This document shows, one piece after another, positions 7,501-14,803 of a stretch of DNA of 16,261 nt (its first letter is position 1; each line of letters begins with the position of its first letter). The stretch lies in the NCBI GenBank assembly GCA_905373665.1, contig CAJPTV010000046.1, forward strand, positions 1-16,261. The letters are read 5' to 3'. The position numbers and the translations under genes were made by a program. This DNA is from Bacteroidia bacterium. GTDB lineage: Bacteria; Bacteroidota; Bacteroidia; Bacteroidales; CAJPTX01. Under the pieces are notes generated by a model that worked only from the letters and a program-made list of their open reading frames with translations, was not told the origin of the DNA and ran no database searches.

Positions 7501-8373
7501 TTTCTTTTCAAAATCCCCCGAGATATTCCACTTCTTTTCACTGACGAGCTTAGTGCGCGCCTCCTTAGCATCCCCGTAGAAGAGGTTCGGTACACGAAGT
7601 TTCACACCCGTAGAAGTCGTACTCTTAGCCGCCCATGTCTTAAGGGAATGTTGGTAATTCTCTTCGCTAGTCGCAGGTCCTAGCTCAAACTCTACGCCTT
7701 GTGCGAGATTCCATGCCCCAAGGGGCTGGTTGAAAGCGAGTGCTTCGCTGAACATCTCATTCATGTAAGTGACATGCGAGACATCCCACCCACTAAGATC
7801 TTGGTTAAAGCGCTCAGTGCGACGGAACATCCCATTCATATCAGTAACGCTGCTCACGTCCCACCCCACAAGGTTAGCACTATTCATTGCCTTACACCCG
7901 ATGAACATTCGCTCGAGCGAGGTACACTGCGAAAGATCGGGCTTACCCGCATCGTCGGCAAGCGTCATCTTTTCACACTCGCCAAAAGCCCAACTGAGAC
8001 TGAGCCACTTCGCATCTCCCCATGCCGTGACCTTAAAATCGGTATACTTAGCATTGGAGTAACCAAATGCCATCCCCACGATATTCTTCGGGGCAACTTC
8101 CACAACATAGCGTCCTTGAGCGACCTCTTTTTCTATTTTTTTCCCTGCCTCGCCAGTCTCGGTAACCCACCTCATATCGTCTTCGGTTACAAGCTTGTAG
8201 CGGCATGACCACTCCCCAGCACTAATCATCGGGACAATCAGCTTATAACGTCCCTCATCCTTTACCGCTTCTATCTGATAAGTAAAGGGGTTGTCTGTGG
8301 CACGAGCCGTACGCCCAACGCAAAGTAACGCCGCCAACGCCACAAGAGCACACAGGGTTATAAAATGCTTCAT
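4501..8373 (-). CDS. T9SS surface protein, BspA/DUF285 modules and Ig repeats
   Basis: A 1290-residue secreted protein. Residues 1-25 form a signal peptide (MKHFITLCAL..., cleavage probably after TARA). Two homologous modules follow, at about 25-290 and 298-560. Each has a beta-rich entry segment, a WGDxxWLxxxxAF motif, BspA/DUF285-type repeats (WDVSSVTDM, WDVSGVEDM) and a shared end, SLKTWAA...YGDAKEARTKL or TLKGWAA...GDALAARQKL. Big2-like Ig domains come next (roughly 740-910), then two near-identical 104-residue units (about 914-1010 and 1018-1115), another Big2 domain (about 1120-1205) and a type A T9SS sorting domain at 1208-1290 (APNPF, LPTGVYFVRF, RVIKY). Such proteins are exported by Sec and T9SS and anchored on the surface. 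BspA-type repeats are linked to adhesion in relatives; the role here is inferred. The ATG at 8373 is preferred over an upstream frame to 8478 because it starts the signal peptide and lies just after a -7 element. Confidence 0.9.
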   Translation of the reverse strand: MKHFITLCALVALAALLCVGRTARATDNPFTYQIEAVKDEGRYKLIVPMISAGEWSCRYKLVTEDDMRWVTETGEAGKKIEKEVAQGRYVVEVAPKNIVGMAFGYSNAKYTDFKVTAWGDAKWLSLSWAFGECEKMTLADDAGKPDLSQCTSLERMFIGCKAMNSANLVGWDVSSVTDMNGMFRRTERFNQDLSGWDVSHVTYMNEMFSEALAFNQPLGAWNLAQGVEFELGPATSEENYQHSLKTWAAKSTTSTGVKLRVPNLFYGDAKEARTKLVSEKKWNISGDFEKKVDPKGNRPFVFIIKSWNEDNINVTIPLVGKDMKFSYQKMEAGAQPVTVEHQNGSYTFKASKNTNYLVKVEPKGVVTFQNLQMKLAYITSILQWGDVAWLTMEEAFMGAGALVNIAPVGQNEPTYGTTGDNPDLTHVKSCARMFCNTRKLKAIDFSGWDVSGVEDMTDIFFQGGEFAKSLADWKLRSCKSIGFEASSMSSELYSETLKGWAAQIPNVQSGVKVSARGMIYQKGDALAARQKLIEEKQWEFYGDNLPDYIKLSTRGDKRLVFFVGEEVRLSIRKSESIKSAEVKWGVDPNTVTLMDDGDGKKFTATAAGNVTVKVRVDATAEHDAVSDELALVILPKPTALEITCPGVTIDNSVQEPQISLETNTEYTFTAKVTPLTNLPDLYWRVTPEIGVIEKKNEDGTWTLRVLKDSEYELKVEVANSGFSKTYKLKVTQKKSVSVEDAMLFLGGTEEQKTKQLTAKVEGLTSSAVTWSIDDAGKAFVELASDGKVTAKAVGEATITATSTEDTNIKGTCKVKVASLITGVTISKDGNPVTATIEAEVHKPFVLKATVAPATAPQEVTWLFNDSEFSKEEVAEGVRFTPLKEGNGLTITAKSVLDNQATVTVNVKKQEHSTPAVPTTIKFPAADKSFELKKGESKTITLLFTPADNVNKEVNVTTDPADAQLTVTAADGVLTITIKDGASITEDKEIKVTVKSKVGTATDFCTVQLKKDDPGAPTLVVPTTIKFPAVDKSFELKKGQSKTITLTFAPAENVNKEVWVTTTPEDAPLTATAADGVLTIKIKENASITEDKTVTVTVKSKVGTATDFCTVQLKKEGTIAPPVVLEGITMNPATLKLNVSEEKQLTVTPRPDGATLPAVTWEVTKGKGIVTVDAQGKVKAVKEGTAEVTATAGGTKATCTVTVEKATAVENATLANLIVAPNPFGAQLRIWNVEAAGVSYEVVNALGTVVRSGLLEGNGTTIDTETLPTGVYFVRFYDSNNAQRSVRVIKY
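5031..5632 (-). repeat. Tandem 312-bp duplication inside surface-protein gene
   Basis: Positions 5031-5320 and 5343-5632 are near-identical copies offset by exactly 312 bp (104 codons). Long identical tracts can be aligned by eye, for example gtcgctgtacctacc versus gtcgcagtgcctacc followed by the same ttgctctttaccgt, and ttgatcgtagtaggaac in both. Each encodes an Ig-like unit with VPTTIKFPA, FELKKG, VNKEV, SITEDK and KVGTATDFCTVQLKK. The high nucleotide similarity points to recent duplication or gene conversion. Confidence 0.9.
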
Positions 8374-8400
8374 TCTACAATTAAGTCTACGTATTTCCCG

Positions 8401-8408
8401 CAAAAGTA
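8401..8408 (-). promoter_or_regulatory. -7 element before the BspA-like surface protein gene
   Basis: Minus-strand TACTTTTG fits TAnnTTTG. It would give a start near 8395 and a leader of about 20-25 nt before the ATG at 8373, which supports that ATG over longer upstream frames. No good -33 element is seen at the usual spacing. Confidence 0.5.
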
Positions 8409-8549
8409 ACACATAAAACAATACCAGCTCCTCCTTGAAAAGGGGAGATTGACAATTTATAAACACCTCCCCCTCCAAAGAGTGTTTTTAGGGGATGTAG
8501 GGCGGTGCAGCCTAAAACGCTCCTCCGCTGTACACAACGCCATCTGATA

Positions 8550-8582
8550 TAAAAAAGGGACACCCCAAAAGAATGTCCCTTA
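8550..8582 (-). terminator. Terminator of the nqr operon
   Basis: On the minus strand AAGGGACA (plus-strand 8574-8581) pairs with TGTCCCTT (8555-8562) around an 11-nt loop, followed by a run of T residues. It begins about 10 bases after the nqrF stop and is a textbook intrinsic terminator. Confidence 0.88.
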
Positions 8583-8591
8583 AAACTTTCC

Positions 8592-9839
8592 TTACCCTCC
8601 GAAGTTATCGTAGTGAATCATATCAGACTCAACTCCGAGGTCATAGAGCATCTTGTTGACAGCAGCCGTCATGGGTGGCGGGCCACAGAGGTAATACTCG
8701 ATATCTTCTGGTGCTTGATGCTCCTTAAGATACTGGTCAAAAATCACTTGATGGATGAAACCCTTAGCCCCCGTCCAGTTGTCAGAAGGTTGTGCATCCG
8801 AGAGGGCTATCGTGAACTTAAAGTTCGGGAACTCCCGCTCGATCGCTTCAAACTCCTCCTCGTAGAAGATCTCACGACGCGAACGCGCTCCGTACCAGAA
8901 GGTCACCTTTCGCCCCGTCTTAAGGGTCTTAAAGAGGTGGAAGATATGCGAGCGCATAGGCGCCATCCCAGCTCCACCACCGATAAACATCATTTCCCGC
9001 TCGGAGTTATCCACCAAGAAGAACTCCCCGTAAGGGCCCGCAATATTTACCTTGTCCCCTGGCTTACGCGAAAAGATGTAACTCGAACAAATCCCAGGGT
9101 TCAACTTCTGGAAGCCGCCGTTCACCCGATCAAATGGGGGTGTTGCGATACGGACATTCAACATAATGATGTTGTCCTCTGCGGGGTGATTAGCCATCGA
9201 ATAGGCACGGTAGGAAGCCACGGGGTTCTCCATGCGTAGATTCCACATCCCGAACTTATCCCAATCACCACGAAAGGCCTCGTCCACGTCAATATCTTTG
9301 AAGTCTACGGTTATCTCTGGCACGTCTATCTGGATATACCCCCCCGAACGGAACTTAAGATGTTCCCCCTCTGGGAGTTTTACCACAAACTGTTTGATGA
9401 AGGTCGCCACGTTGTTGTTAGAGACCACCTCGCATTCCCATTTTTTAATCCCTAAGACAGACTCTGGCACGACAAGCGAGAGATTATCCCGCACCTTTAC
9501 CTGACAAGCCAGCCGCCAATGGTCTTGCTGCTCTCGACGCGAGAAGAAGCCCTGCTCGGTAGGCAGAATCTCGCCACCACCCTCTACCACACGGCAACGA
9601 CACGTGCCACACGTACCGCCACCCCCACACGCCGAGGGGAGAAGTACCCCATTCGATGTAAGGGTAGAGAGCAGAGAGTTGCCCGTAGTCACCGAGAGCT
9701 CTTTTTCTCCATCATTCACCGAGATGGTCACATTCCCACTTGGTACTAACTTTTTTCTTGCATAAAGCAACACCCCGACTAGGAGCAGTATCACCAAGAG
9801 GAATACTACTACCGCCAAGAGAATCAACGTCCCATCCAT
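8592..9839 (-). CDS. nqrF: Na+-NQR subunit F, NADH-oxidising flavoprotein
   Basis: A 415-residue subunit that takes electrons from NADH on the cytoplasmic side. One N-terminal membrane helix (about 4-26) anchors it. A ferredoxin domain follows with 2Fe-2S ligands Cys71, Cys77, Cys80 and Cys112 (ACGGGGTCGTC, LACQV). The FAD-binding motif RAYS is at 211-214, the nucleotide-binding GGGAGMAP at 287-294 and CGPPPM at 385-390. The C-terminal YDNFGG is typical of NqrF. I chose the ATG at 9839, which places the membrane helix at the N-terminus. A GTG at 9881 would add 14 residues and leave a 14-bp gap from nqrE instead of 56 bp; it cannot be excluded. It is the last gene of the operon and is followed at once by the terminator. 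Confidence 0.96.
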   Translation of the reverse strand: MDGTLILLAVVVFLLVILLLVGVLLYARKKLVPSGNVTISVNDGEKELSVTTGNSLLSTLTSNGVLLPSACGGGGTCGTCRCRVVEGGGEILPTEQGFFSRREQQDHWRLACQVKVRDNLSLVVPESVLGIKKWECEVVSNNNVATFIKQFVVKLPEGEHLKFRSGGYIQIDVPEITVDFKDIDVDEAFRGDWDKFGMWNLRMENPVASYRAYSMANHPAEDNIIMLNVRIATPPFDRVNGGFQKLNPGICSSYIFSRKPGDKVNIAGPYGEFFLVDNSEREMMFIGGGAGMAPMRSHIFHLFKTLKTGRKVTFWYGARSRREIFYEEEFEAIEREFPNFKFTIALSDAQPSDNWTGAKGFIHQVIFDQYLKEHQAPEDIEYYLCGPPPMTAAVNKMLYDLGVESDMIHYDNFGG

Positions 9840-9895
9840 TTTGCTTGGTAGCTTATAGAATTTAGACAGACAAGGAAACACGCTGTCAGAGAGAT

Positions 9896-10513
9896 TTAGA
9901 ATTTAATACCCATAAAGGTCATGAAAGCCAGCCCCATGAGCCCCGTCAGGATGAAGGTAATCCCATTCCCCTTGAGTGCTGCCGGGACGTTAGAATACTG
10001 CATTTTTTCGCGAATCGCCGCTAGCGCTACAATAGCTAGAAACCACCCCACGCCACTTCCAAGACCGTAAGTGGTCGCCTGCCAAACCGTCTCATAATGA
10101 CGTTCCTGCATAAAGAGTGCCCCACCGAGGATAGCACAGTTTACGGCAATAAGGGGCAAGAAAATCCCCAACGAATTGTAGAGCGAGGGCGAGAACTTCT
10201 CTACTGCCATTTCCACCAACTGAACGATGGAAGCAATCACGGCAATAAACATAATGAAAGAGAGGAAGCTCAAGTCCACCTCGGCATACTCTGCCCCCAA
10301 CCAAGAGAGCGCCCCAGCAGAGAGGATATACTTATCGAGAAGGTAATTCACCGGAATTGTAATCCCTAAGACAAAGATGACCGCTAGCCCGAGTCCCGCA
10401 GATGTTTTCACAGTCTTGGAGACTGCGAGGTAGGAACACATCCCGAGGAAGAACGCAAAGATCATGTTGTCCACAAAGATCGAGCGTACAAATATGCTTA
10501 ATAGATTTTCCAT
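9896..10513 (-). CDS. nqrE: Na+-NQR subunit E, membrane protein
   Basis: A 205-residue, highly hydrophobic subunit with about six membrane helices. Together with NqrD it binds an intramembrane 2Fe-2S cluster between NqrF and NqrC/NqrB. The expected cysteines are present: Cys26 in LGMCSYLAV and Cys126 in AVNCAILGG. These two segments mirror those of NqrD, reflecting the known NqrD/NqrE homology. ATG at 10513. The 110-bp gap from nqrD is the longest in the operon; the distance to nqrF is 56 bp. The length is normal for the family. Confidence 0.96.
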   Translation of the reverse strand: MENLLSIFVRSIFVDNMIFAFFLGMCSYLAVSKTVKTSAGLGLAVIFVLGITIPVNYLLDKYILSAGALSWLGAEYAEVDLSFLSFIMFIAVIASIVQLVEMAVEKFSPSLYNSLGIFLPLIAVNCAILGGALFMQERHYETVWQATTYGLGSGVGWFLAIVALAAIREKMQYSNVPAALKGNGITFILTGLMGLAFMTFMGIKF

Positions 10514-10623
10514 CGATAGAATGCCTGATTGAACTCAAAATGGCGGACACGCAACAGTGGCAATGGGTCTTTCGCCCCTCTAGCGGCTGCCCTTACTCTT
10601 TCCTCTCCCAGTCAAGTGTAACG

Positions 10624-11283
10624 TTATTTCTTTTTAGCGCCCTCCACAAGAGACTTCACGAAGATGCGCTGCACCCAGATCACACAGCCAACCAAGATAA
10701 GCGCCATGGGCGGCATAATGAAAAGCCCGTTATTTTCATAAAACCCTCCCTGTGCCACATAAAGGCTCTCGGGGATCACTCGGACGTCTAAGAGCGTACC
10801 AAAACCGAAAAGCTCACGGAAAAAAGCAACAATGATAAGGATGAGCGCATACCCCACCCCGTTACCAATACCGTCTAGGAAGGATGGCCAAGGCTTATTT
10901 CCCAAAGCAAAAGCCTCGATACGCCCCATGATGATACAGTTCGTAATAATCAACCCGACGAAGACCGAAAGCTGACGACTCACGTCGTAGACGTAGGCCT
11001 TCAACAACTGGTCAACTAAGATCACGAGCGCAGCCACCACCACGAGCTGTACGATGATACGAATCCGATTCGGAATCCCCTTACGCATCAACGAGAGGAC
11101 GAGGTTAGAGATTGCAGTCACCACGGTAACCGAGATCCCCATCACTATCGCTGGCTTGAGTTTTACCGTAACCGCAAGCGAGGAACAGATCCCGAGGATG
11201 AGTACCGTAACGGGATTTCGCAGACTCAGCGGCTCGATAAGCAGTGCTCGGTTCGCCTTAGAAAAGAATCCTTCCTTACTCAT
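10624..11283 (-). CDS. nqrD: Na+-NQR subunit D, membrane protein
   Basis: A 219-residue membrane subunit homologous to NqrE and RnfE. Cys33 (LGICSSLAV) and Cys116 (ITNCIIMGR) are the expected ligands of the intramembrane iron-sulfur cluster shared with NqrE. About six hydrophobic helices are visible, and the lysine-rich tail (EGAKKK) ends the protein. The ATG at 11283 lies 11 bp after the nqrC stop, so the two genes are probably translated from the same message. Confidence 0.96.
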   Translation of the reverse strand: MSKEGFFSKANRALLIEPLSLRNPVTVLILGICSSLAVTVKLKPAIVMGISVTVVTAISNLVLSLMRKGIPNRIRIIVQLVVVAALVILVDQLLKAYVYDVSRQLSVFVGLIITNCIIMGRIEAFALGNKPWPSFLDGIGNGVGYALILIIVAFFRELFGFGTLLDVRVIPESLYVAQGGFYENNGLFIMPPMALILVGCVIWVQRIFVKSLVEGAKKK

Positions 11284-11294
11284 TGCGCAAGCCC

Positions 11295-12011
11295 CTATTT
11301 TTTCTTAAGTTCTAGAAAAGCACGATATTCGTTCAAGCTCGAGAGGAGCATGTCTCCTACCCCTACGCTCGTAAGCGTTGCTCCAGAAATCGCATCCACT
11401 GCATGAGGGTTGTTCGCCGTATTCCCTGATTTGAGAAGGGAAATAGAGACCATGTCTGCCCCTTCAAAGAGCTTCTTCCCCTTAAAACGGCTCTGGAAGC
11501 CCGCGGTAGCAATATCTGCCCCAAGCCCAGGCGTCTCACTCTTGTGCGCAAAGGAGGCACCATAGACCGTATTCATGTCGTCAGAGAGGGCGATATAGCC
11601 CCAAATCTGTCCCCAAAGCCCCTGCCCAGCGAGTGGGAAGATATACTTCGCGGAACCGTCGTCCAAACGCGCTACAAAGATGGGCAAGCGACGCGCCTCA
11701 CGCGGCAACGAGAGTTCAGAACGCAAATCGAGCTCAAAAGCCGACGCGCCTCCAAGCGTCTTCCCCTCAGCATCCACCACCAGTGCCTCGCGGATGTACT
11801 TGTCATACACCTCACTCACAGCCTTCTGCCCCGCCCCCTCGAGCTGCTCGCCTAAGCCAATCGACTTTAGAATATCAATCCGCTTTTCCATTCGGATATT
11901 CTCCTGTTGCGCAGGCTTCAACCCCGAAGCTGCCAAAGCTAGGAGCACGGCCACCACAACCACCAAAACTATGGCGTAGAGGAAAATGTAGGTATTACTA
12001 TCTCGTTTCAT
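11295..12011 (-). CDS. nqrC: Na+-NQR subunit C, covalent FMN protein
   Basis: A 238-residue subunit with one N-terminal membrane helix (about 8-30) and a large periplasmic FMN-binding domain. The flavinylation motif SGAT is at 209-212 (VDAISGATLTS), with Thr212 the predicted site of phosphoester-linked FMN attached by ApbE. HKSETPGLGADI at about 156-167 is another typical stretch of the domain. It accepts electrons across the membrane through the NqrD/E cluster and passes them to NqrB. The ATG at 12011 lies 23 bp after the nqrB stop. Confidence 0.96.
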   Translation of the reverse strand: MKRDSNTYIFLYAIVLVVVVAVLLALAASGLKPAQQENIRMEKRIDILKSIGLGEQLEGAGQKAVSEVYDKYIREALVVDAEGKTLGGASAFELDLRSELSLPREARRLPIFVARLDDGSAKYIFPLAGQGLWGQIWGYIALSDDMNTVYGASFAHKSETPGLGADIATAGFQSRFKGKKLFEGADMVSISLLKSGNTANNPHAVDAISGATLTSVGVGDMLLSSLNEYRAFLELKKK

Positions 12012-12034
12012 ATCAACTCCCCTCCCCTAGCAAT

Positions 12035-13237
12035 TTACTTAGCTTGGGACTGTTCTGCCAACAACTTCGCAACCCGCAAAGCGCGTGCCCTGCGCCAAGA
12101 GACATTGCGTTGCACCACGATATGGTCAATAAGCGGCGCAAAAGCATTTAATAACAAGATGACGAGCATCGTCCCTTCTGGGTAGGCTGGGTTCAAAACC
12201 CGCACCACAACAATCAGCACCCCGATCAATAGCCCATAAATCACCTTCCCCGTCTGTGTTTGTGCACTCGTTACTGGATCAGTGGCCATGAACACCGCAC
12301 CGAAGGCAAAGCCCCCCATCAACAAGTGATAATGTGCTGGGAGTGTCATATAGGCATTCGCGCCCACGGCGTTAAAAATCAACCCCATCAAATAACCACC
12401 CACAAAGACCGAAAGCATCACTCGCCAGCTAGCGACCCCTGTGAGCAGTAAAATCAGACCGCCGACCAAGATACAAAGCGTCGAGGTTTCCCCTACAGAG
12501 CCTGGGATGAAGCCCATAAAAAGGTCGCGTACATCAGGCAACTTATCTAATAGCCCCGCCGCAGAGAGCGAAAGCGGCGTTGCGCCACTAAAGCCGTCGA
12601 CTACAGGGTAAGCTCCGAAGCCCGCAACCCAGACATCATCCCCCGACATATTCTTAGGGAAGGCGAAGAAGAGGAAAGCACGTGCTAGGAGTGCAGGGTT
12701 AAAGATATTCATCCCCGTTCCACCAAAGACCTCTTTCCCAAAGACCACCGCAAAGGCCGTAGCGATGGCTACCATCCAGAGGGGGACGCCGACGGGCAAG
12801 ACCATGGGTATCAACAAGCCCGATACCAAAAAACCTTCGTTGACTTCGTGACCGCGCGCCTGCGCTACGGCAAACTCAATCCCTAACCCCACCGCATAAC
12901 TCACCACGATGGTGGGTAACATCGAGAGAAAACCAAAGCCGAGGAGCGACCAAAAGTCAAAATTGGCTGGGGCGGCATTGACCCCCGCACGCATCAAGAC
13001 GTGCTGGTAACCAATATTATACATACCAAACACCAAGGCGGGCAATAGCGCAACAACGACCGCTATCATCGTGCGCTTCATATCCACCGCATCGCGGATG
13101 TGTGCTCCCGTGCGCGTTACCGTGTCGGGGGTAAAGAGGAATGTCTCAAAGGCGTCAAAGGTGGAATGCAGCTTCGCATAACGCCCCCCAGCTGAGAACT
13201 GCGGCTTAATCTTATCTAAAAAAGTACGTAACCCCAT
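12035..13237 (-). CDS. nqrB: Na+-NQR subunit B, Na+-translocating FMN membrane subunit
   Basis: A 400-residue multi-span membrane protein of the NqrB/RnfD family, central to Na+ transport and quinone reduction. The covalent FMN motif SGAT is at 217-220 (VVDGFSGATPLS), with Thr220 the predicted attachment site. About ten hydrophobic segments follow a hydrophilic N-terminal region of about 50 residues. The conserved EVNEGFLVSGLLIP and GGTGMNIFNPALLARAF stretches are present. The ATG at 13237 is 25 bp from the nqrA stop. No missing residue or frame disruption is seen. Confidence 0.96.
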   Translation of the reverse strand: MGLRTFLDKIKPQFSAGGRYAKLHSTFDAFETFLFTPDTVTRTGAHIRDAVDMKRTMIAVVVALLPALVFGMYNIGYQHVLMRAGVNAAPANFDFWSLLGFGFLSMLPTIVVSYAVGLGIEFAVAQARGHEVNEGFLVSGLLIPMVLPVGVPLWMVAIATAFAVVFGKEVFGGTGMNIFNPALLARAFLFFAFPKNMSGDDVWVAGFGAYPVVDGFSGATPLSLSAAGLLDKLPDVRDLFMGFIPGSVGETSTLCILVGGLILLLTGVASWRVMLSVFVGGYLMGLIFNAVGANAYMTLPAHYHLLMGGFAFGAVFMATDPVTSAQTQTGKVIYGLLIGVLIVVVRVLNPAYPEGTMLVILLLNAFAPLIDHIVVQRNVSWRRARALRVAKLLAEQSQAK

Positions 13238-13262
13238 AGTCTTCCTATCCTCGTCAAGTGGG

Positions 13263-14621
13263 TTATAATTCGCGAATCATGAGATCGAGCCCGCGGCGGA
13301 CAATCTGCTGCGAGTCTATCTTTGAGGTGCATACAAACTCGCACAGAGCGAAATCCTCCTCGGCGACCTCGTAAATCCCCAAATCTTCCATCTGCTCGAT
13401 GTTTCCTGCAAGAATCGCCTTCAGCAGGTGTACGGGGTAGATCCGCATTGGGAAGACCTTTTCATACTGCCCGCTTACCACAAAAGCTCGCTCGCCGCCG
13501 TGCAGGTTCGTATCGAGCACGTACTCCTTTCGGGGCGATAGGAAGGACGAAAAGAGCCGACTTGCACTAAACTTGCCAAATCCGGGCATAGCCCAACCCA
13601 TAAATTCGTGGTGGTTGCCCTCGGGGATCACCGTCACGATATGGTGGTAGAAATGCAAGCCGCCCTCCACCGATTCTTTCGTCCCCGTGAGGACATTACC
13701 ACTAATCACCCGCACGTTAGCATCTGGGGCAATTTGGTCATGTAACATCAATTGCAGGGGCGACCCCACCATCGCAGTATAATACCGCGGCTTAGCGACC
13801 TCACTTCCCGCCACAGCCACAATACGGCGCACGTCGTAATGCCCTGTAGTCACCAGACGACCGATGAAAACGACATCCAGCGGATGGATCGTCCACACCA
13901 CTTCGCCCTTAGCAATAGGCGCAATATGGTGGATTTGCACCCCCACATTTCCCACGGGGTGAGGCCCCGAAAAGCGATGTATTTCAGCACGCGCCGTAGC
14001 AAAAGCCCGATGTGGCGGATAGTTCACATTTACCCCGATATGCACCTTCCCCGAGGTAAGGCGTGCGAGGACGTCAATCCCTGCTTGAAAACTAGCCCCG
14101 TCGTCCTTGATAGCAAAATCCATATCGGGGGCGAGGGGGGCAGTGTCAAACGCCGAGATGAAGATATCGCGCGGCGTAACATCTGGCGAGGGAATCACAT
14201 TAAACGGACGCTGGCGAAGGTAAGGCCATACCCCGCCCTGCAGGAGCAGATTGATCAGCTCCTCTCGCGAAGCGGTAGGGGTAACGAGGGGGGTAAACTC
14301 CTCAAAGTCAAACTTTTCTTCTTCGCAACGTACCACTACTCGGAGAATGCGTCGCCGCTCCCCACGTTCGATAGTAACGACCTTTCCCCCTACGGGCGAT
14401 GCGAAGCGAATCCGCTCGTCTTTTTTGTCTGTAAAGAGGGGTGTTCCCGCCTTTACGATGTCGCCCTCTTGCACGAGGAGATGGGGCACAAGACCCGGAA
14501 AGTCTGCAGGATAAAGGGTATAATCCCCCTTCACACCGATGCGAGTAAAGACTTTCTCTGCGGTACCTTTGAGCTTAATATCTAGCCCTTTACGAATACG
14601 CGTAACCCTTTCTTTGACCAT
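13263..14621 (-). CDS. nqrA: Na+-NQR subunit A
   Basis: A 452-residue peripheral, cytoplasm-facing subunit of Na+-NQR, implicated in quinone interaction and lacking a redox centre of its own. The N-terminal signature RIRKGLDIKLKGTAEK, a lipoyl-like barrel sandwich region (AGTPLFTDK, RFASPVGGKV) and conserved HIGVNVNYPPH and PHPVGNVGVQIHHI segments are visible. I start it at the ATG at 14621 (MVKERVTRIRKG). The frame extends back to a TTG at 14645, but that codon lies inside the TATCTTTG promoter element, and family members begin close to the RKGLDI motif. It is the first gene of the operon; the leader would be only about 15-20 nt. Confidence 0.95.
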   Translation of the reverse strand: MVKERVTRIRKGLDIKLKGTAEKVFTRIGVKGDYTLYPADFPGLVPHLLVQEGDIVKAGTPLFTDKKDERIRFASPVGGKVVTIERGERRRILRVVVRCEEEKFDFEEFTPLVTPTASREELINLLLQGGVWPYLRQRPFNVIPSPDVTPRDIFISAFDTAPLAPDMDFAIKDDGASFQAGIDVLARLTSGKVHIGVNVNYPPHRAFATARAEIHRFSGPHPVGNVGVQIHHIAPIAKGEVVWTIHPLDVVFIGRLVTTGHYDVRRIVAVAGSEVAKPRYYTAMVGSPLQLMLHDQIAPDANVRVISGNVLTGTKESVEGGLHFYHHIVTVIPEGNHHEFMGWAMPGFGKFSASRLFSSFLSPRKEYVLDTNLHGGERAFVVSGQYEKVFPMRIYPVHLLKAILAGNIEQMEDLGIYEVAEEDFALCEFVCTSKIDSQQIVRRGLDLMIREL

Positions 14622-14642
14622 CCTACGTCGAACTTTCTTCCA

Positions 14643-14650
14643 CAAAGATA
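14643..14650 (-). promoter_or_regulatory. -7 element of the nqr operon promoter
   Basis: Minus-strand TATCTTTG exactly fits the Bacteroidetes -7 consensus TAnnTTTG. Transcription would start around 14637-14640, 15-20 nt before the nqrA ATG. TGTG lies 19 nt upstream as a weak -33 candidate. The 18-bp element shared with the left edge abuts it two bases upstream, so the spacer of this promoter is made of that element. Confidence 0.65.
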
Positions 14651-14652
14651 CG

Positions 14653-14670
14653 CTTTTTTAGGACAGTATC
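14653..14670 (-). repeat. 18-bp element, copy 2, in nqrA promoter spacer
   Basis: Minus-strand GATACTGTCCTAAAAAAG, identical to the copy at 34-51. It occupies the spacer between the -33 and -7 positions of the nqrA promoter. That position suits a regulator-binding or promoter-shaping element, but it could also be an accidental or mobile-element remnant. Confidence 0.6.
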
Positions 14671-14671
14671 A

Positions 14672-14682
14672 CACGGTTCGTG
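14672..14682. promoter_or_regulatory. CACG-GTT-CGTG palindrome upstream of nqrA
   Basis: A perfect 4+3+4 inverted repeat one base upstream of the 18-bp element, around the -33 region of the nqrA promoter. It could be an operator half-site pair. It is short enough to occur by chance, and no regulator can be assigned. Confidence 0.3.
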
Positions 14683-14747
14683 GTAATGGAAAACCAAGGA
14701 AAAGTGTGGTAACAAGCAAGACGAGCCTAGGCTAGCCCCTTAACGCA

Positions 14748-14783
14748 AAGAAGCCGCCTCTGTTTTACCCGAAGCGGCTTCTT
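14748..14783 (-). terminator. Stem-loop terminator of the InlB-repeat surface protein gene
   Basis: A 10-bp perfect stem, AAGAAGCCGC (14748-14757) with GCGGCTTCTT (14774-14783), and a 16-nt loop, beginning about 20 bases past the TAG at 14804. The tail on the minus strand is only moderately T-rich (TTCTTTGCG), so termination may be less efficient than at the other two terminators; some read-through into nqr is possible. Confidence 0.7.
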
Positions 14784-14803
14784 CTGCTATAATAGTAAAG
14801 CAA

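Noticed and set aside
10332..10550. Small minus-strand frame spanning the nqrD-nqrE gap
   Set aside because: Overlaps nqrE in another frame for most of its length and has no recognisable product.
13752..14585. 277-codon plus-strand frame antisense to nqrA
   Set aside because: Lies wholly within the well-conserved nqrA gene, has low-complexity basic/His-rich composition and no recognisable domain; a shadow frame.
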